Assembly (NCBI GenBank): GCA_964358545.1
Contig: CAYHQN010000053.1
Location: 1 to 26,179, forward strand
Reading direction: 5' to 3'
Length of the DNA: 26,179 bases
From: CAINVV01 sp031432175
GTDB taxonomy: Bacteria > Bacteroidota > Bacteroidia > Bacteroidales > Prolixibacteraceae
Below the pieces are notes generated by a model that was not told the DNA's origin, did not search any database, and saw only the letters and a list, made by a program, of their open reading frames with translations. Shown here piece by piece: positions 1 through 7,856 of the stretch (position 1 is its first letter; every line of letters begins with the position of its first letter). A program made the translations under genes and the position numbers.

Positions 1-66
1 TCTGCTATTACCGAAAACTGATGACCCGCCTCCTTCTCTCCACCCTCACAAAATCGACAACACACC

Positions 67-163
67 GTCATTGCGAGGAGGAACGACGAAGCAATCTGTT
101 GATAGTCAAGCAAATATTAAAAAATCTGTCATTGGTATGGGAGAACTACGAAGCAATCTGTTG
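67..163 (+). repeat. Two copies of a REP-like intergenic repeat
   Basis: A 35-bp copy at 67-101 starts GTCATTGCGAGGAG and ends GAAGCAATCTGTTG. A degenerate 36-bp copy at 128-163 keeps both ends (GTCATTG and ACGAAGCAATCTGTTG) but diverges in the middle. ATTGC near the left end and GCAAT near the right end are inverted, so each copy can form a short stem. The sequence resembles the widespread intergenic GTCATTGCGAGGAG/GAAGCAATCTG element that I recall from many bacterial genomes. It lies upstream of mqnE and no coding function is evident in 22-201. Confidence 0.7.
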
Positions 164-201
164 GGTCAGTTTTATTTCTTTACGAAAAATGAACATTATC
201 T

Positions 202-1326
202 ATGTCATCTACAATAATACCACTATTTAAGCAATCCGGGTTATCCAAATCATTGATCCGGATCGCCGAAAATGTCATAGCAGGAAAACGCATTACCCCG
301 GAAGAGGGAATCCTGCTTTTTCAGGAAGGATCCCTGCCTTTTTTAGCAGTGCTGGCCGACCATGTCCGTCACCGGATCAATGGTAAACAGGTTTTCTTCA
401 ACCGCAACATCCACCTCGAACCAACGAATATCTGTGTAAATCATTGTGCTTTCTGTTCTTATCGCAGAAAAAAAGGGGAAGAAGGATGCTGGGAAATGGG
501 CATAGGAGAACTGGTGCAAATGGCCCAAAGCCATTCCCTGTCTGGCATCACCGAGATACATATTGTAGGCGGGGTCCATCCTGACAGGGATGTTCATTTT
601 TATGCCGACCTGATCGCGGAGATCAGGAAAATTCTTCCGAAAGTCCAAATCAAGGCATTTACCGCCGTTGAAATAGATGCCATGTGCCGCTTCGCATCGA
701 TGGATATCAAGGAAGGGTTAATACTCTTAAAGGATGCAGGCCTTGTTTCCCTACCGGGAGGTGGCGCTGAAATCTTTGATGAGGCGCTGCGTGCCAAAAT
801 TTGTCCTGACAAGACGGATACAGAAGGATGGTTAAACATCCACCGTACCGCACATCTGTTAGGGATTCCGACCAATTCCACCATGCTTTACGGACTGATC
901 GAAAACTATTCCCACCGGATCGATCACCTCTCCCGGTTACGAAACCTACAGGACGAAACCGGAGGGTTCAATGCATTTATCCCGCTGAAATTCAAGCATT
1001 ACAACAACAAATTTTCCCATATTGAAGAACAAACATCTGTTGAAGATCTCAGAAACTATGCCGTTTCACGTATATTCCTCGATAATATCCCTCACCTGAA
1101 AGCCTACTGGCCCATGATTGGGAAACAGGTAGCACAACTTTCACTGGCATTTGGCGTAGACGACCTCGATGGCACCATCGACGACACGACCAAAATTTAC
1201 TCCATGGCAGGTTCCGAAGAACAGTCGCCGGCAGCTACGACAGATCAGCTTGCTGAAATGATTCGTGGTGCCGGGTTGATTCCTGTCGAGAGGGATACTT
1301 TGTACAATGTGATAAAAGTTTTTTAG
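202..1326 (+). CDS. mqnE: Aminofutalosine synthase (radical SAM)
   Basis: Radical SAM enzyme of the futalosine route to menaquinone. It joins the MqnA product (a 3-enolpyruvyl benzoate) to SAM-derived adenosyl carbon to give aminofutalosine, in the cytoplasm. The 374-residue length is normal. The CX3CX2C cluster motif is Cys78, Cys82 and Cys85 (NICVNHCAFC). The later segment LPGGGAEIFDEALR, the ICPDK stretch and the HRTAHLLGIPTNSTMLYG stretch are those of MqnE rather than of the related MqnC. It is the first of three same-strand genes, with 30 bp to the PASTA gene, but the other menaquinone genes are not in the window. The reading frame could begin slightly upstream only with non-ATG codons, so the ATG at 202 is preferred. 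Confidence 0.9.
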   Translation: MSSTIIPLFKQSGLSKSLIRIAENVIAGKRITPEEGILLFQEGSLPFLAVLADHVRHRINGKQVFFNRNIHLEPTNICVNHCAFCSYRRKKGEEGCWEMGIGELVQMAQSHSLSGITEIHIVGGVHPDRDVHFYADLIAEIRKILPKVQIKAFTAVEIDAMCRFASMDIKEGLILLKDAGLVSLPGGGAEIFDEALRAKICPDKTDTEGWLNIHRTAHLLGIPTNSTMLYGLIENYSHRIDHLSRLRNLQDETGGFNAFIPLKFKHYNNKFSHIEEQTSVEDLRNYAVSRIFLDNIPHLKAYWPMIGKQVAQLSLAFGVDDLDGTIDDTTKIYSMAGSEEQSPAATTDQLAEMIRGAGLIPVERDTLYNVIKVF

Positions 1327-1355
1327 ATTTACACATCAATTTATATCGCCTGTTC

Positions 1356-2135
1356 ATGCATCTAAAGGAATTCCTCCTCAGCAAGACTTTCAGAAAACAT
1401 GTGGTCGCAGCCCTTCTGCTAACCATTGTATTGCTTTGGCTGACCATGCTGATGCTGTCATTCTATACCCACAGGGGAGAAAGCCTTGCCATTCCGGATT
1501 TCACAGGGATGACGATGAATGAAGCCCGTCAGGTAGCCAAAAAAATGAACCTGCGTTTTGAATTGGAGGATTCTGTCTACAAAGCCGACAGAAAAGCCGG
1601 GACCATCCTGATGCAAAAACCAGTTGCCGGTCACAAGATCAAGTCGGGCAGAATGATTTACCTGACATTGGTCTCCTCCGTTCCCGGTCAGGAGGAGGTT
1701 CCAAAATTAACCGATATTTCCCTGCGTCAGGCAAGGGTGTTGCTCGAATCCAAAGGATTTGCCGTTGGAAGGGTTGAATTTATTCCCTCCGAGTTCAATG
1801 ATCTGGTCCTTGATCAAAAAAGCAAAGGAGTCAGTGTTTTGCCTGGATCCCGCCTGGACAATGGCGCTACCATCGATCTGGTGGTCGGACAGAATGGTGG
1901 CAGCTTCGAAACATTCGTCCCAAATTTCATCGGAATGACTATGAGTGAAGTGCTGCCCTTGTTGAAAATTCGGCATCTGCAGTCAGGGGCAATACAATAT
2001 GATGCCTCCATAAAAAATCAATCAGACTCCATGGCAGCAAGAGTGTTAAGCCAATCTCCACAGGCCGATTCGACCCTATTTATCCCGGCAGGCAGTGCCG
2101 TAAACCTAAACCTTTCCCTGGGTGCGAAGGAATAA
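1356..2135 (+). CDS. Membrane-anchored three-PASTA-domain protein
   Basis: 259 residues: a short basic cytoplasmic N-terminus, one transmembrane helix at about 16-36, then three PASTA repeats outside the membrane (about 44-106, 113-178 and 186-256). Each repeat begins with a V/IPxFxGM-like or VPKLTD-like segment and contains the typical 'A..L...G' helix. PASTA domains bind uncrosslinked peptidoglycan or muropeptides in other families. This protein has no kinase or transpeptidase domain, so it is more likely a wall-sensing or scaffolding protein than an enzyme. It is followed 18 bp later by the RluA-type synthase. From memory, this PASTA-rluA pair is usually followed by ddl in Bacteroidales; here ddl comes only after an insertion. 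Confidence 0.85.
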   Translation: MHLKEFLLSKTFRKHVVAALLLTIVLLWLTMLMLSFYTHRGESLAIPDFTGMTMNEARQVAKKMNLRFELEDSVYKADRKAGTILMQKPVAGHKIKSGRMIYLTLVSSVPGQEEVPKLTDISLRQARVLLESKGFAVGRVEFIPSEFNDLVLDQKSKGVSVLPGSRLDNGATIDLVVGQNGGSFETFVPNFIGMTMSEVLPLLKIRHLQSGAIQYDASIKNQSDSMAARVLSQSPQADSTLFIPAGSAVNLNLSLGAKE

Positions 2136-2153
2136 CCCGGTATCCAACATTTC

Positions 2154-3221
2154 ATGAGCCAACAAGACGAATCCATTTTTGATGATAGTGAACTTTCGGA
2201 AGAGAACGAAGAGTTAGCCGGACAGTTTGAGCATCACCGTTTCATTGCTGATCCGGGACAGGGGTTGATGCGTGTCGATAAATTTCTCTCCAACCGCATT
2301 CTGGGTACTTCACGGAACCGAATTCAGATGGCTGCAGAGGCCGAAAGCATATTGGTGAATGGGAAACCTGTAAAATCCAACTACAGGGTCAAACCCAATG
2401 ATGAAGTGACAGTGGTGATGGATTACCCTCGCAGAGAGGTGAAAATCATCCCGGAAGATATCCCGCTGAATATCGTTTACGAAGATGAAGAGTTGCTGGT
2501 TGTCAACAAACCTCCGGGCCTGGTGGTACATCCCGGTCACGGGAACTACAGCGGCACACTGGTCAATGCTTTGGCATTCAGATTCCTGGGACTTCCATTG
2601 TATGGTGGTGATGATCCTCGCCCGGGACTGGTACACCGTATCGATAAAAACACATCCGGATTGTTGCTCGTAGCGAAGACTGAGCACGCCAAGCTCAATC
2701 TGGCCATGCAATTCTTCATGAAAACCACGCAAAGGCAATATGTTGCCCTGGTATGGGGTAACCTGGCATCCGATTCGGGTACCATTGAAGGGAATATCGG
2801 ACGAAGCACCAGAGACAGACAGGTATTCACTGTTTATCCCAACGGAGATCATGGCAAGCCAGCTGTGACCCATTACAGGGTGCTTGAAAGACTTGGGTAT
2901 GTCAATCTGGTAGAGTGTGTCCTGGAGACCGGGCGCACGCACCAGATCAGGGTTCACATGAAAGAGATTGGTCATCCGCTTTTCAATGATGAGGTTTACG
3001 GGGGAAATAAAATTTTGAAAGGAACGACTTTTACAAAATACAAGCAATTTGTGGAGAATTGTTTTATGTTACTTCCCCGTCAGGCATTGCATGCCAAAAC
3101 ACTGGGTTTTATCCACCCAACTACCCACCGGGAGATGATTTTCGATTCCGAGCTACCGGAAGATATGCAGGCCTGCATCGGGAAATGGAGGAATTATGCA
3201 GTAGGTCGTGAATCACTTTGA
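2154..3221 (+). CDS. RluA/RluD-family 23S rRNA pseudouridine synthase
   Basis: 355 residues. An S4 RNA-binding domain lies at about 37-95 (MRVDKFLSNR, then SILVNGKPV), followed by the RluA-type catalytic domain. The catalytic aspartate is Asp164 in GLVHRIDKNTSGLL, the family's HRLD motif. The later VECVLETGRTHQIRVHM segment is the second family hallmark. The order S4 plus catalytic domain fits RluD, which isomerises uridines in helix 69 of 23S rRNA, but RluC-like specificity cannot be excluded. The N-terminus (1-30) is acidic and probably disordered. The ATG at 2154 lies 18 bp after the PASTA stop, indicating co-transcription. This is the last normal-GC gene before the AT-rich island. Confidence 0.88.
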   Translation: MSQQDESIFDDSELSEENEELAGQFEHHRFIADPGQGLMRVDKFLSNRILGTSRNRIQMAAEAESILVNGKPVKSNYRVKPNDEVTVVMDYPRREVKIIPEDIPLNIVYEDEELLVVNKPPGLVVHPGHGNYSGTLVNALAFRFLGLPLYGGDDPRPGLVHRIDKNTSGLLLVAKTEHAKLNLAMQFFMKTTQRQYVALVWGNLASDSGTIEGNIGRSTRDRQVFTVYPNGDHGKPAVTHYRVLERLGYVNLVECVLETGRTHQIRVHMKEIGHPLFNDEVYGGNKILKGTTFTKYKQFVENCFMLLPRQALHAKTLGFIHPTTHREMIFDSELPEDMQACIGKWRNYAVGRESL

Positions 3222-3285
3222 GCAGAGGAATTTTTTATGTTTCAAATTAGTATCCGTTTGCATTAACGCTTACAATTGTATTTAT

Positions 3286-3293
3286 TAAATTTG
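3286..3293 (+). promoter_or_regulatory. Candidate -7 element for the island operon
   Basis: TAAATTTG matches the Bacteroidota -7 consensus TAnnTTTG exactly. It would give a leader of roughly 45 nt before the ATG at 3346. A good TTTG at the usual 19-bp distance is absent (the nearest is at 3257-3260, 25 bp away), so this is a half-match only. Confidence 0.4.
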
Positions 3294-3345
3294 AAATTTT
3301 AAACTGATGTATTAATTGCATTACATAAGTAAAGTAATCTTTTGA

Positions 3346-4113
3346 ATGGAACATTTTATCGAAATTGAAAACATTAAAGTAAATTATAAAAAGACTGGCC
3401 AAGGCACGAATATAATTCTTTTGCATGGCTGGGGCTGTGATTTGCACATTTTTGATAACTTACAACTTTTTTTAGAAAAGAATTTCACAGTATATTCTAT
3501 TGACTTGCCTGGATTTGGTAAAAGTGACTCACCTCAAACCGCTTGGACAATTGAAGACTATGCCTCATTTGTTAAAAAATTTATCAGGCTAAACAACATT
3601 AATATTCCTATTTTGTTTGGTCATTCATTTGGGGGGAGAATTTCGATAATTTTAGGTTCCAGTATACAATTGAATAAAATTATTCTTATTGGCAGCGCAG
3701 GAATTAAACCCAAGAGAGGAATAAATTATTACTTGAGAGTTTATACTTTCAAGGCAGGAAAACATATTCTAAAGTTATTAAGCGAAAATAATGAACTACT
3801 GAATAAATGGCGTAAAAAATTTGGTTCTTCCGATTACCAAAATACCAGCGGAATCATGCAAAAAGTTTTTATAAACATAGTGAACCAGGACTTAAAAAAA
3901 TACATGCCTAAAATTGATGTGCCGACGTTGTTAATATGGGGAGAAAATGATAGGGCAACCCCTGTCAAAGATGCTAGAATAATGGAAAAATTAATTTCAA
4001 ACAGTGGATTGGTTATTCTTAAAAATTGTGGCCATTATTGTTTCATCGAGAAGAGTAATGAGTTTAATATCATAATAAGTAATTTCCTGAATAAAGACCA
4101 AGCAAATGGATAA
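3346..4113 (+). CDS. Alpha/beta-hydrolase fold protein
   Basis: 255 residues with the full alpha/beta-hydrolase layout. HGWGCD (27-32) forms the oxyanion-hole region, and the nucleophile elbow is GHSFGG with Ser94. The acid residue is Asp202 in WGENDRATP and the catalytic histidine is His230 in NCGHYCF. No signal peptide is visible, so it is probably cytoplasmic. The substrate is unknown; esterase, thioesterase or amidase chemistry are all possible. Its last 8 bp overlap the start of the MurF-like gene, showing translational coupling and suggesting a shared pathway. It is markedly AT-rich (about 27% GC in a 60-bp sample at 3361-3420) compared with rluA upstream. Confidence 0.85.
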   Translation: MEHFIEIENIKVNYKKTGQGTNIILLHGWGCDLHIFDNLQLFLEKNFTVYSIDLPGFGKSDSPQTAWTIEDYASFVKKFIRLNNINIPILFGHSFGGRISIILGSSIQLNKIILIGSAGIKPKRGINYYLRVYTFKAGKHILKLLSENNELLNKWRKKFGSSDYQNTSGIMQKVFINIVNQDLKKYMPKIDVPTLLIWGENDRATPVKDARIMEKLISNSGLVILKNCGHYCFIEKSNEFNIIISNFLNKDQANG

Positions 4114-5680
4114 CATATTGATTTACATGCTTCAAATATTTTTTGCCCTTTATATTATACTACGGTTAAAAAAGGAAATGCACTATATGCAGCTCAACTC
4201 TTACATGAATACTCGGTATTTTAAATGGGTCAAAAAGAATTACTTTGAAAAAATGCGACTCATTGAATTAACGCTAATGGTCACATTTGGCTTTTCTTTT
4301 TTGGGGTTGTCTGTTATTTTTAAATTCCTATTTGCTCTGTACCTAATTTCTTCAATCTACCTGATGATCAAACAAAAACAAAAGAAGAAATTCGTATTTA
4401 CTGCTAGGGCAATCCGGCTATTTAGTTGTGCCTCAATATTTTTAGCACTTTCATTCTTTACGATAATTTATTTTCCCAGTGAGCGAAATAATTATTCACT
4501 TTTACTTTTGATTGTTCTCGACCTGTTGTTATTTGCAATAATTTTAGTCGCAATAATTGTTGTGAAGCCAATCGAATTATTAATAAACCGCTGGTATTAC
4601 AACGATGCCCGGCGAATATTAAAACAAATGCCAGATTTATTAATAATAGGCATAACAGGGAGTTACGGAAAAACGAGTACTAAATTTTTTCTCCATAAAA
4701 TATTGTCAGAAAAGTTCAATGTACTAATGACACCTGAAAGCTACAATACAACAATGGGCGTTATAAAAACCATTCGGGAGAAATTAAACCCTATTCATCA
4801 GGTTTTTATAGTGGAAATGGGAGCTAAACAGATCGGCGACATTAAAGAAATTTGTGATCTGGTTCATCCTCAGATCGGTATAATTACAGCCGTTGCCGAA
4901 CAACATCTTGAAACCTTTAAAAATATTCAAAACGTTCAGAAAACAAAATTCGAACTGGCAAATTCTTTGCCACAAAATGGTAAAATATATTTAAATGCAG
5001 ATTTTGAAAAAATCGAAAATTACATATTGAATAATAATCTTGAGAAGTATTATTATTCAACATCAAAAACCAATACGTCTTACTACTCAAGCAATCTAAT
5101 TTATACAAATAGAGGTTTGAAATTTGATATTTACAGACTAAATGAAAAACTACTTGATATTAGAACAAAATTACTAGGGAAATACAATGTTTCTAATATT
5201 TTGGGTTGTTGTGCTGTTGCTTATGATTTAGGTATTGATATTGACAACATTAAATTTGCTGTTAATAATTTGCATCCCGTGCCGCATCGCTTAGAAATTA
5301 AAACAAACTCGAATGGAATTACAATCATTGATGATGCTTACAATTCAAATCCTAATGGAGCAGCAATGGCTTTGGAAGTATTGAATGTTGTTGAAGGCAG
5401 AAAAAAGATTATTGTAACGCCTGGAATGGTGGAATTAGGAGAAAAGGAAAGCTTTTATAACAAAGAATTTGGAAGAAAAATCGCTGAGGTATGTGACTAT
5501 GTGATACTTGTAGGTGAAAAACAAACGATTTCAATTTATATTGGTTTAATCGAAATGAAATACAATAAAGAAAATATCTTTATTGTAAAAAATCTTGATG
5601 AAGCAACCCAGTGCATAAAAAATATGATTAAAGAAAATGATGTTATTTTGTATGAAAATGATTTACCTGATACATACTAA
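4106..5680 (+). CDS. Membrane-anchored MurF-like Mur ligase
   Basis: 524 residues. About five hydrophobic helices occupy the first 155 residues (near 2-20, 54-70, 71-88, 104-122 and 131-154). A Mur ligase core follows: ATP P-loop GITGSYGKTS (182-191), then EMGAKQIGDI, then AEQHLETF, with KTKFEL holding the lysine that is carbamylated in Mur ligases. DDAYNSNPNG, TPGMVELGEKE and a terminal ENDLPDTY complete the core; these are MurF-type motifs. Canonical MurF carries a UDP-MurNAc-recognition domain before the P-loop; here that position is filled by transmembrane helices. ATP-dependent amide bond formation with a D-Ala-D-Ala-like dipeptide is likely, but the acceptor is probably not the standard UDP-MurNAc-tripeptide. 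It overlaps the hydrolase gene by 8 bp and lies 17 bp before the methyltransferase. Confidence 0.85.
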   Translation: MDNILIYMLQIFFALYIILRLKKEMHYMQLNSYMNTRYFKWVKKNYFEKMRLIELTLMVTFGFSFLGLSVIFKFLFALYLISSIYLMIKQKQKKKFVFTARAIRLFSCASIFLALSFFTIIYFPSERNNYSLLLLIVLDLLLFAIILVAIIVVKPIELLINRWYYNDARRILKQMPDLLIIGITGSYGKTSTKFFLHKILSEKFNVLMTPESYNTTMGVIKTIREKLNPIHQVFIVEMGAKQIGDIKEICDLVHPQIGIITAVAEQHLETFKNIQNVQKTKFELANSLPQNGKIYLNADFEKIENYILNNNLEKYYYSTSKTNTSYYSSNLIYTNRGLKFDIYRLNEKLLDIRTKLLGKYNVSNILGCCAVAYDLGIDIDNIKFAVNNLHPVPHRLEIKTNSNGITIIDDAYNSNPNGAAMALEVLNVVEGRKKIIVTPGMVELGEKESFYNKEFGRKIAEVCDYVILVGEKQTISIYIGLIEMKYNKENIFIVKNLDEATQCIKNMIKENDVILYENDLPDTY

Positions 5681-5697
5681 CCATAAATCACTTTATT

Positions 5698-6375
5698 ATG
5701 AAATTTGATGCATTAAAATATGAAAAGCTGTTAGAGTATTCAAATGACATATTTTTGCAAAAGCATATGCAAAAAGAAAAGGAGTTTTTATTAAATTTAG
5801 CCAACATTAATGACAAAACGATTTTTGACCTTGGTGCAGGATATGGAAGAATCTTAAAAATAATCAAAGATTTTCCTAGTATTATTGCAATTGAGCTTTT
5901 ACCAAATATGTTTGAAGAACTAAATAATAGATATAATAATTTTTCAAACATTAAATTACTTAATTCTGATATCACTAAAATTAATGACTGGTATTCTAAG
6001 GTAAATATGACCACACCTGTATTTTTAATTATGCAAAATACATTAGGTACTATAATGGGTAGCACAGATATTTTACTAGAGAGTATCAAAAATATTATCC
6101 ATCAAGATAAAGGAGAAATAATAATTTCTCTTTTCCGCCAAAAGGCTTTGTCAAAATGGGGATTAATTTTTTATGAAAGTATACAAGAAATGGCAGGCAA
6201 AGTTGATTTCGATAAATCAATTTTTGAAGAAGGCATATTTGTTAGCAATACAGGATACAAATCTAAATGGTTTAATGATAATGAGATTAAAAAAATCATT
6301 GAATATTTTGAATTGCCTCTAGTAAATGAATATTGGGATGAAACTTTCTGTATTTTGCATTTATCCAATCTTTAA
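5698..6375 (+). CDS. Class I SAM-dependent methyltransferase
   Basis: 225 residues. SAM-binding motif I is DLGAGYG (44-50) after a hydrophobic strand. An acidic residue closes the second strand (IAIELLP), and a motif-II-like NSDITKI follows near 88-95. No membrane segment is visible. The target is unknown: the fold covers N-, O- and C-methylation of small molecules and proteins. It sits between the MurF-like ligase and ddl with gaps of 17 and 10 bp, so a role in modifying the product or substrate of the neighbouring ligases is a reasonable inference. It is AT-rich like the rest of the island. Confidence 0.8.
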   Translation: MKFDALKYEKLLEYSNDIFLQKHMQKEKEFLLNLANINDKTIFDLGAGYGRILKIIKDFPSIIAIELLPNMFEELNNRYNNFSNIKLLNSDITKINDWYSKVNMTTPVFLIMQNTLGTIMGSTDILLESIKNIIHQDKGEIIISLFRQKALSKWGLIFYESIQEMAGKVDFDKSIFEEGIFVSNTGYKSKWFNDNEIKKIIEYFELPLVNEYWDETFCILHLSNL

Positions 6376-6385
6376 TTTCAAAAGT

Positions 6386-7558
6386 ATGAAAAGTAAAATA
6401 GGTGTTATATTTGGTGGAACAAGTGTTGAACATGAAATCTCTATCATTTCGGCATTACAAGTAATCAATGCATTTGATGCAAATAAGTATGAAATTATTC
6501 CAATATATATTACGAAGGAAGGAGAATGGTTTTCTGGTGTTGATTTGTTAGATATTGATAATTATAGAAACATTCCATTATTAAGTAAAAAGAGTAAACG
6601 AGTCTATATGAAAGCTCTTAATGGAGATCATAATTTGTATCTCTTAAATAAGAATTTTTTTGGAAGAAATATACTGGTAAAATTAGATATAATATTCCCG
6701 GTTTTTCATGGTGGGAATGGCGAAGATGGTGCAATGCAAGGATTTTTCGAGGTAATTAATATTCCATATTTTGGACCGAATGTATTATCATCTGCAATCG
6801 GTATGGACAAAATAATTATGAAGAAGGTACTTAATGAAAGTGGATTACCAGTTATTGATTATACTTGGTTTTATTCAAAAGATTGGATAAAAAACAGAAA
6901 AGAAATAAAAGAAAATGTTGCCAAGTTAAAGTTTCCTGTTATTGTCAAACCAGCAAATTTAGGATCAAGTATTGGAATTTTAAAAGTTAATAACGAAAAT
7001 GAACTTGAAGATGCTATTTTGTTGGCAGGTAGTTTTTCAAATAGAATCTTAATTGAAAAAATGGTCGTCAATTTACAGGAGATAAATTGTTCTGTTGTAG
7101 GTGATTATGAAAATAGTAAAGTAAGTGTTTGCGAAGAACCGATTAAGGAAGGTGATTTTTTAAGTTATGAAGACAAATATGTGAACAATAGTAAAGGCAA
7201 TACAAAAGGAATGACAAGTACTCAAAGAGTTATTCCTGCAAAAATCTCTGAAGAGCTAACTAAAACGATTCAAACCTATGCTATGCAAACCTTTAGGAAT
7301 TTAGGTTGTGCTGGCGTCTCTCGTATTGATTTTTTAATTGATTGCAACACCCAAAATGTCTATGTGAATGAAATAAATACCATCCCTGGTTCTTTGTCAT
7401 TTTATCTATGGGAATACACTAATACAAAATTTGAAGATTTGTTAAATGATTTGATTGAATTAGCGCTTAAAGCTTATAGAGAAAAGAACAACCTAACTTT
7501 AACATATGGCTCAAACATATTTGACTTAAAATCAGGCTCCAAAATAAAGCCTAATTAA
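6386..7558 (+). CDS. ddl: D-alanine--D-alanine ligase, Firmicutes-like
   Basis: ATP-grasp ligase that joins two D-alanines. The 390-residue reading starts at the ATG at 6386, which gives MKSKIGVIFGGTS, the expected family start; an upstream in-frame ATG at 6326 would lie inside the methyltransferase gene. Visible motifs are Glu15 in GGTSVEHE, HGGNGEDGAMQG (108-119), GSSIGI (193-198), the omega-loop YEDKY with Tyr265, and NEINTIPG (328-335). The omega-loop tyrosine is a mark of D-Ala-D-Ala ligases rather than of VanA/B D-Ala-D-Lac ligases. The sequence style resembles Firmicutes Ddl, not the usual Bacteroidales protein. It ends the tight four-gene unit. No VanH- or VanX-like gene is present. 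Confidence 0.9.
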   Translation: MKSKIGVIFGGTSVEHEISIISALQVINAFDANKYEIIPIYITKEGEWFSGVDLLDIDNYRNIPLLSKKSKRVYMKALNGDHNLYLLNKNFFGRNILVKLDIIFPVFHGGNGEDGAMQGFFEVINIPYFGPNVLSSAIGMDKIIMKKVLNESGLPVIDYTWFYSKDWIKNRKEIKENVAKLKFPVIVKPANLGSSIGILKVNNENELEDAILLAGSFSNRILIEKMVVNLQEINCSVVGDYENSKVSVCEEPIKEGDFLSYEDKYVNNSKGNTKGMTSTQRVIPAKISEELTKTIQTYAMQTFRNLGCAGVSRIDFLIDCNTQNVYVNEINTIPGSLSFYLWEYTNTKFEDLLNDLIELALKAYREKNNLTLTYGSNIFDLKSGSKIKPN

Positions 7559-7856
7559 GAAAAAGAGTCATATCACTTTGGCACTGTAACTCTGACAATT
7601 TTAGGCAAAAATCTCAAACATTTGAATTTTCTCGCAATGTAAATTACAATATTAAAGAATCATAATCAGAATATCACTTGGTAATGACTAATAAATTTGC
7701 CCTTATTATGTATGTTTATAATAGTTTTTGTACTACCGTTAATTGATAAATGTTGCTTTTACCAACCTATTTAATGACTCCAGTATAATTATGACATCAT
7801 TTCTTTTCTTTGTAAATTACATTATTCGCAATGTACATCTTTAATAAAAGTACTAT
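7559..7856. other. AT-rich intergenic gap with repeated palindrome
   Basis: The 298-bp gap holds no convincing gene. An 11-bp perfect palindrome TGTAAATTACA occurs at 7638-7648 and again at 7811-7821. The 10-mer TCGCAATGTA also occurs twice (7632-7641 and 7826-7835). A TAAATTTG at 7692-7699 matches the -7 promoter consensus but lacks a spaced TTTG. No terminator hairpin with a T-run was seen after ddl. Confidence 0.4.

Noticed and set aside
1..21. Possible tail of an upstream gene ending SAITEN-stop
   Set aside because: Six codons at the window edge cannot support a gene call.
21..230. 69-codon open frame over the left repeats
   Set aside because: It is built from the REP-like repeats and low-complexity sequence and overlaps the mqnE start; no protein character.
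2310..3047. 245-codon open frame opposite the pseudouridine synthase gene
   Set aside because: It is a reverse-strand shadow of a clear gene, with no recognisable motif.
6326..6385. 20-residue N-terminal extension of Ddl
   Set aside because: It overlaps the methyltransferase coding end; the ATG at 6386 gives the standard Ddl start.
6386..7558. Vancomycin-resistance (vanA/B-type) ligase
   Set aside because: The omega loop keeps the D-Ala-D-Ala-type tyrosine, and no vanH dehydrogenase, vanX dipeptidase or vanRS pair is present.
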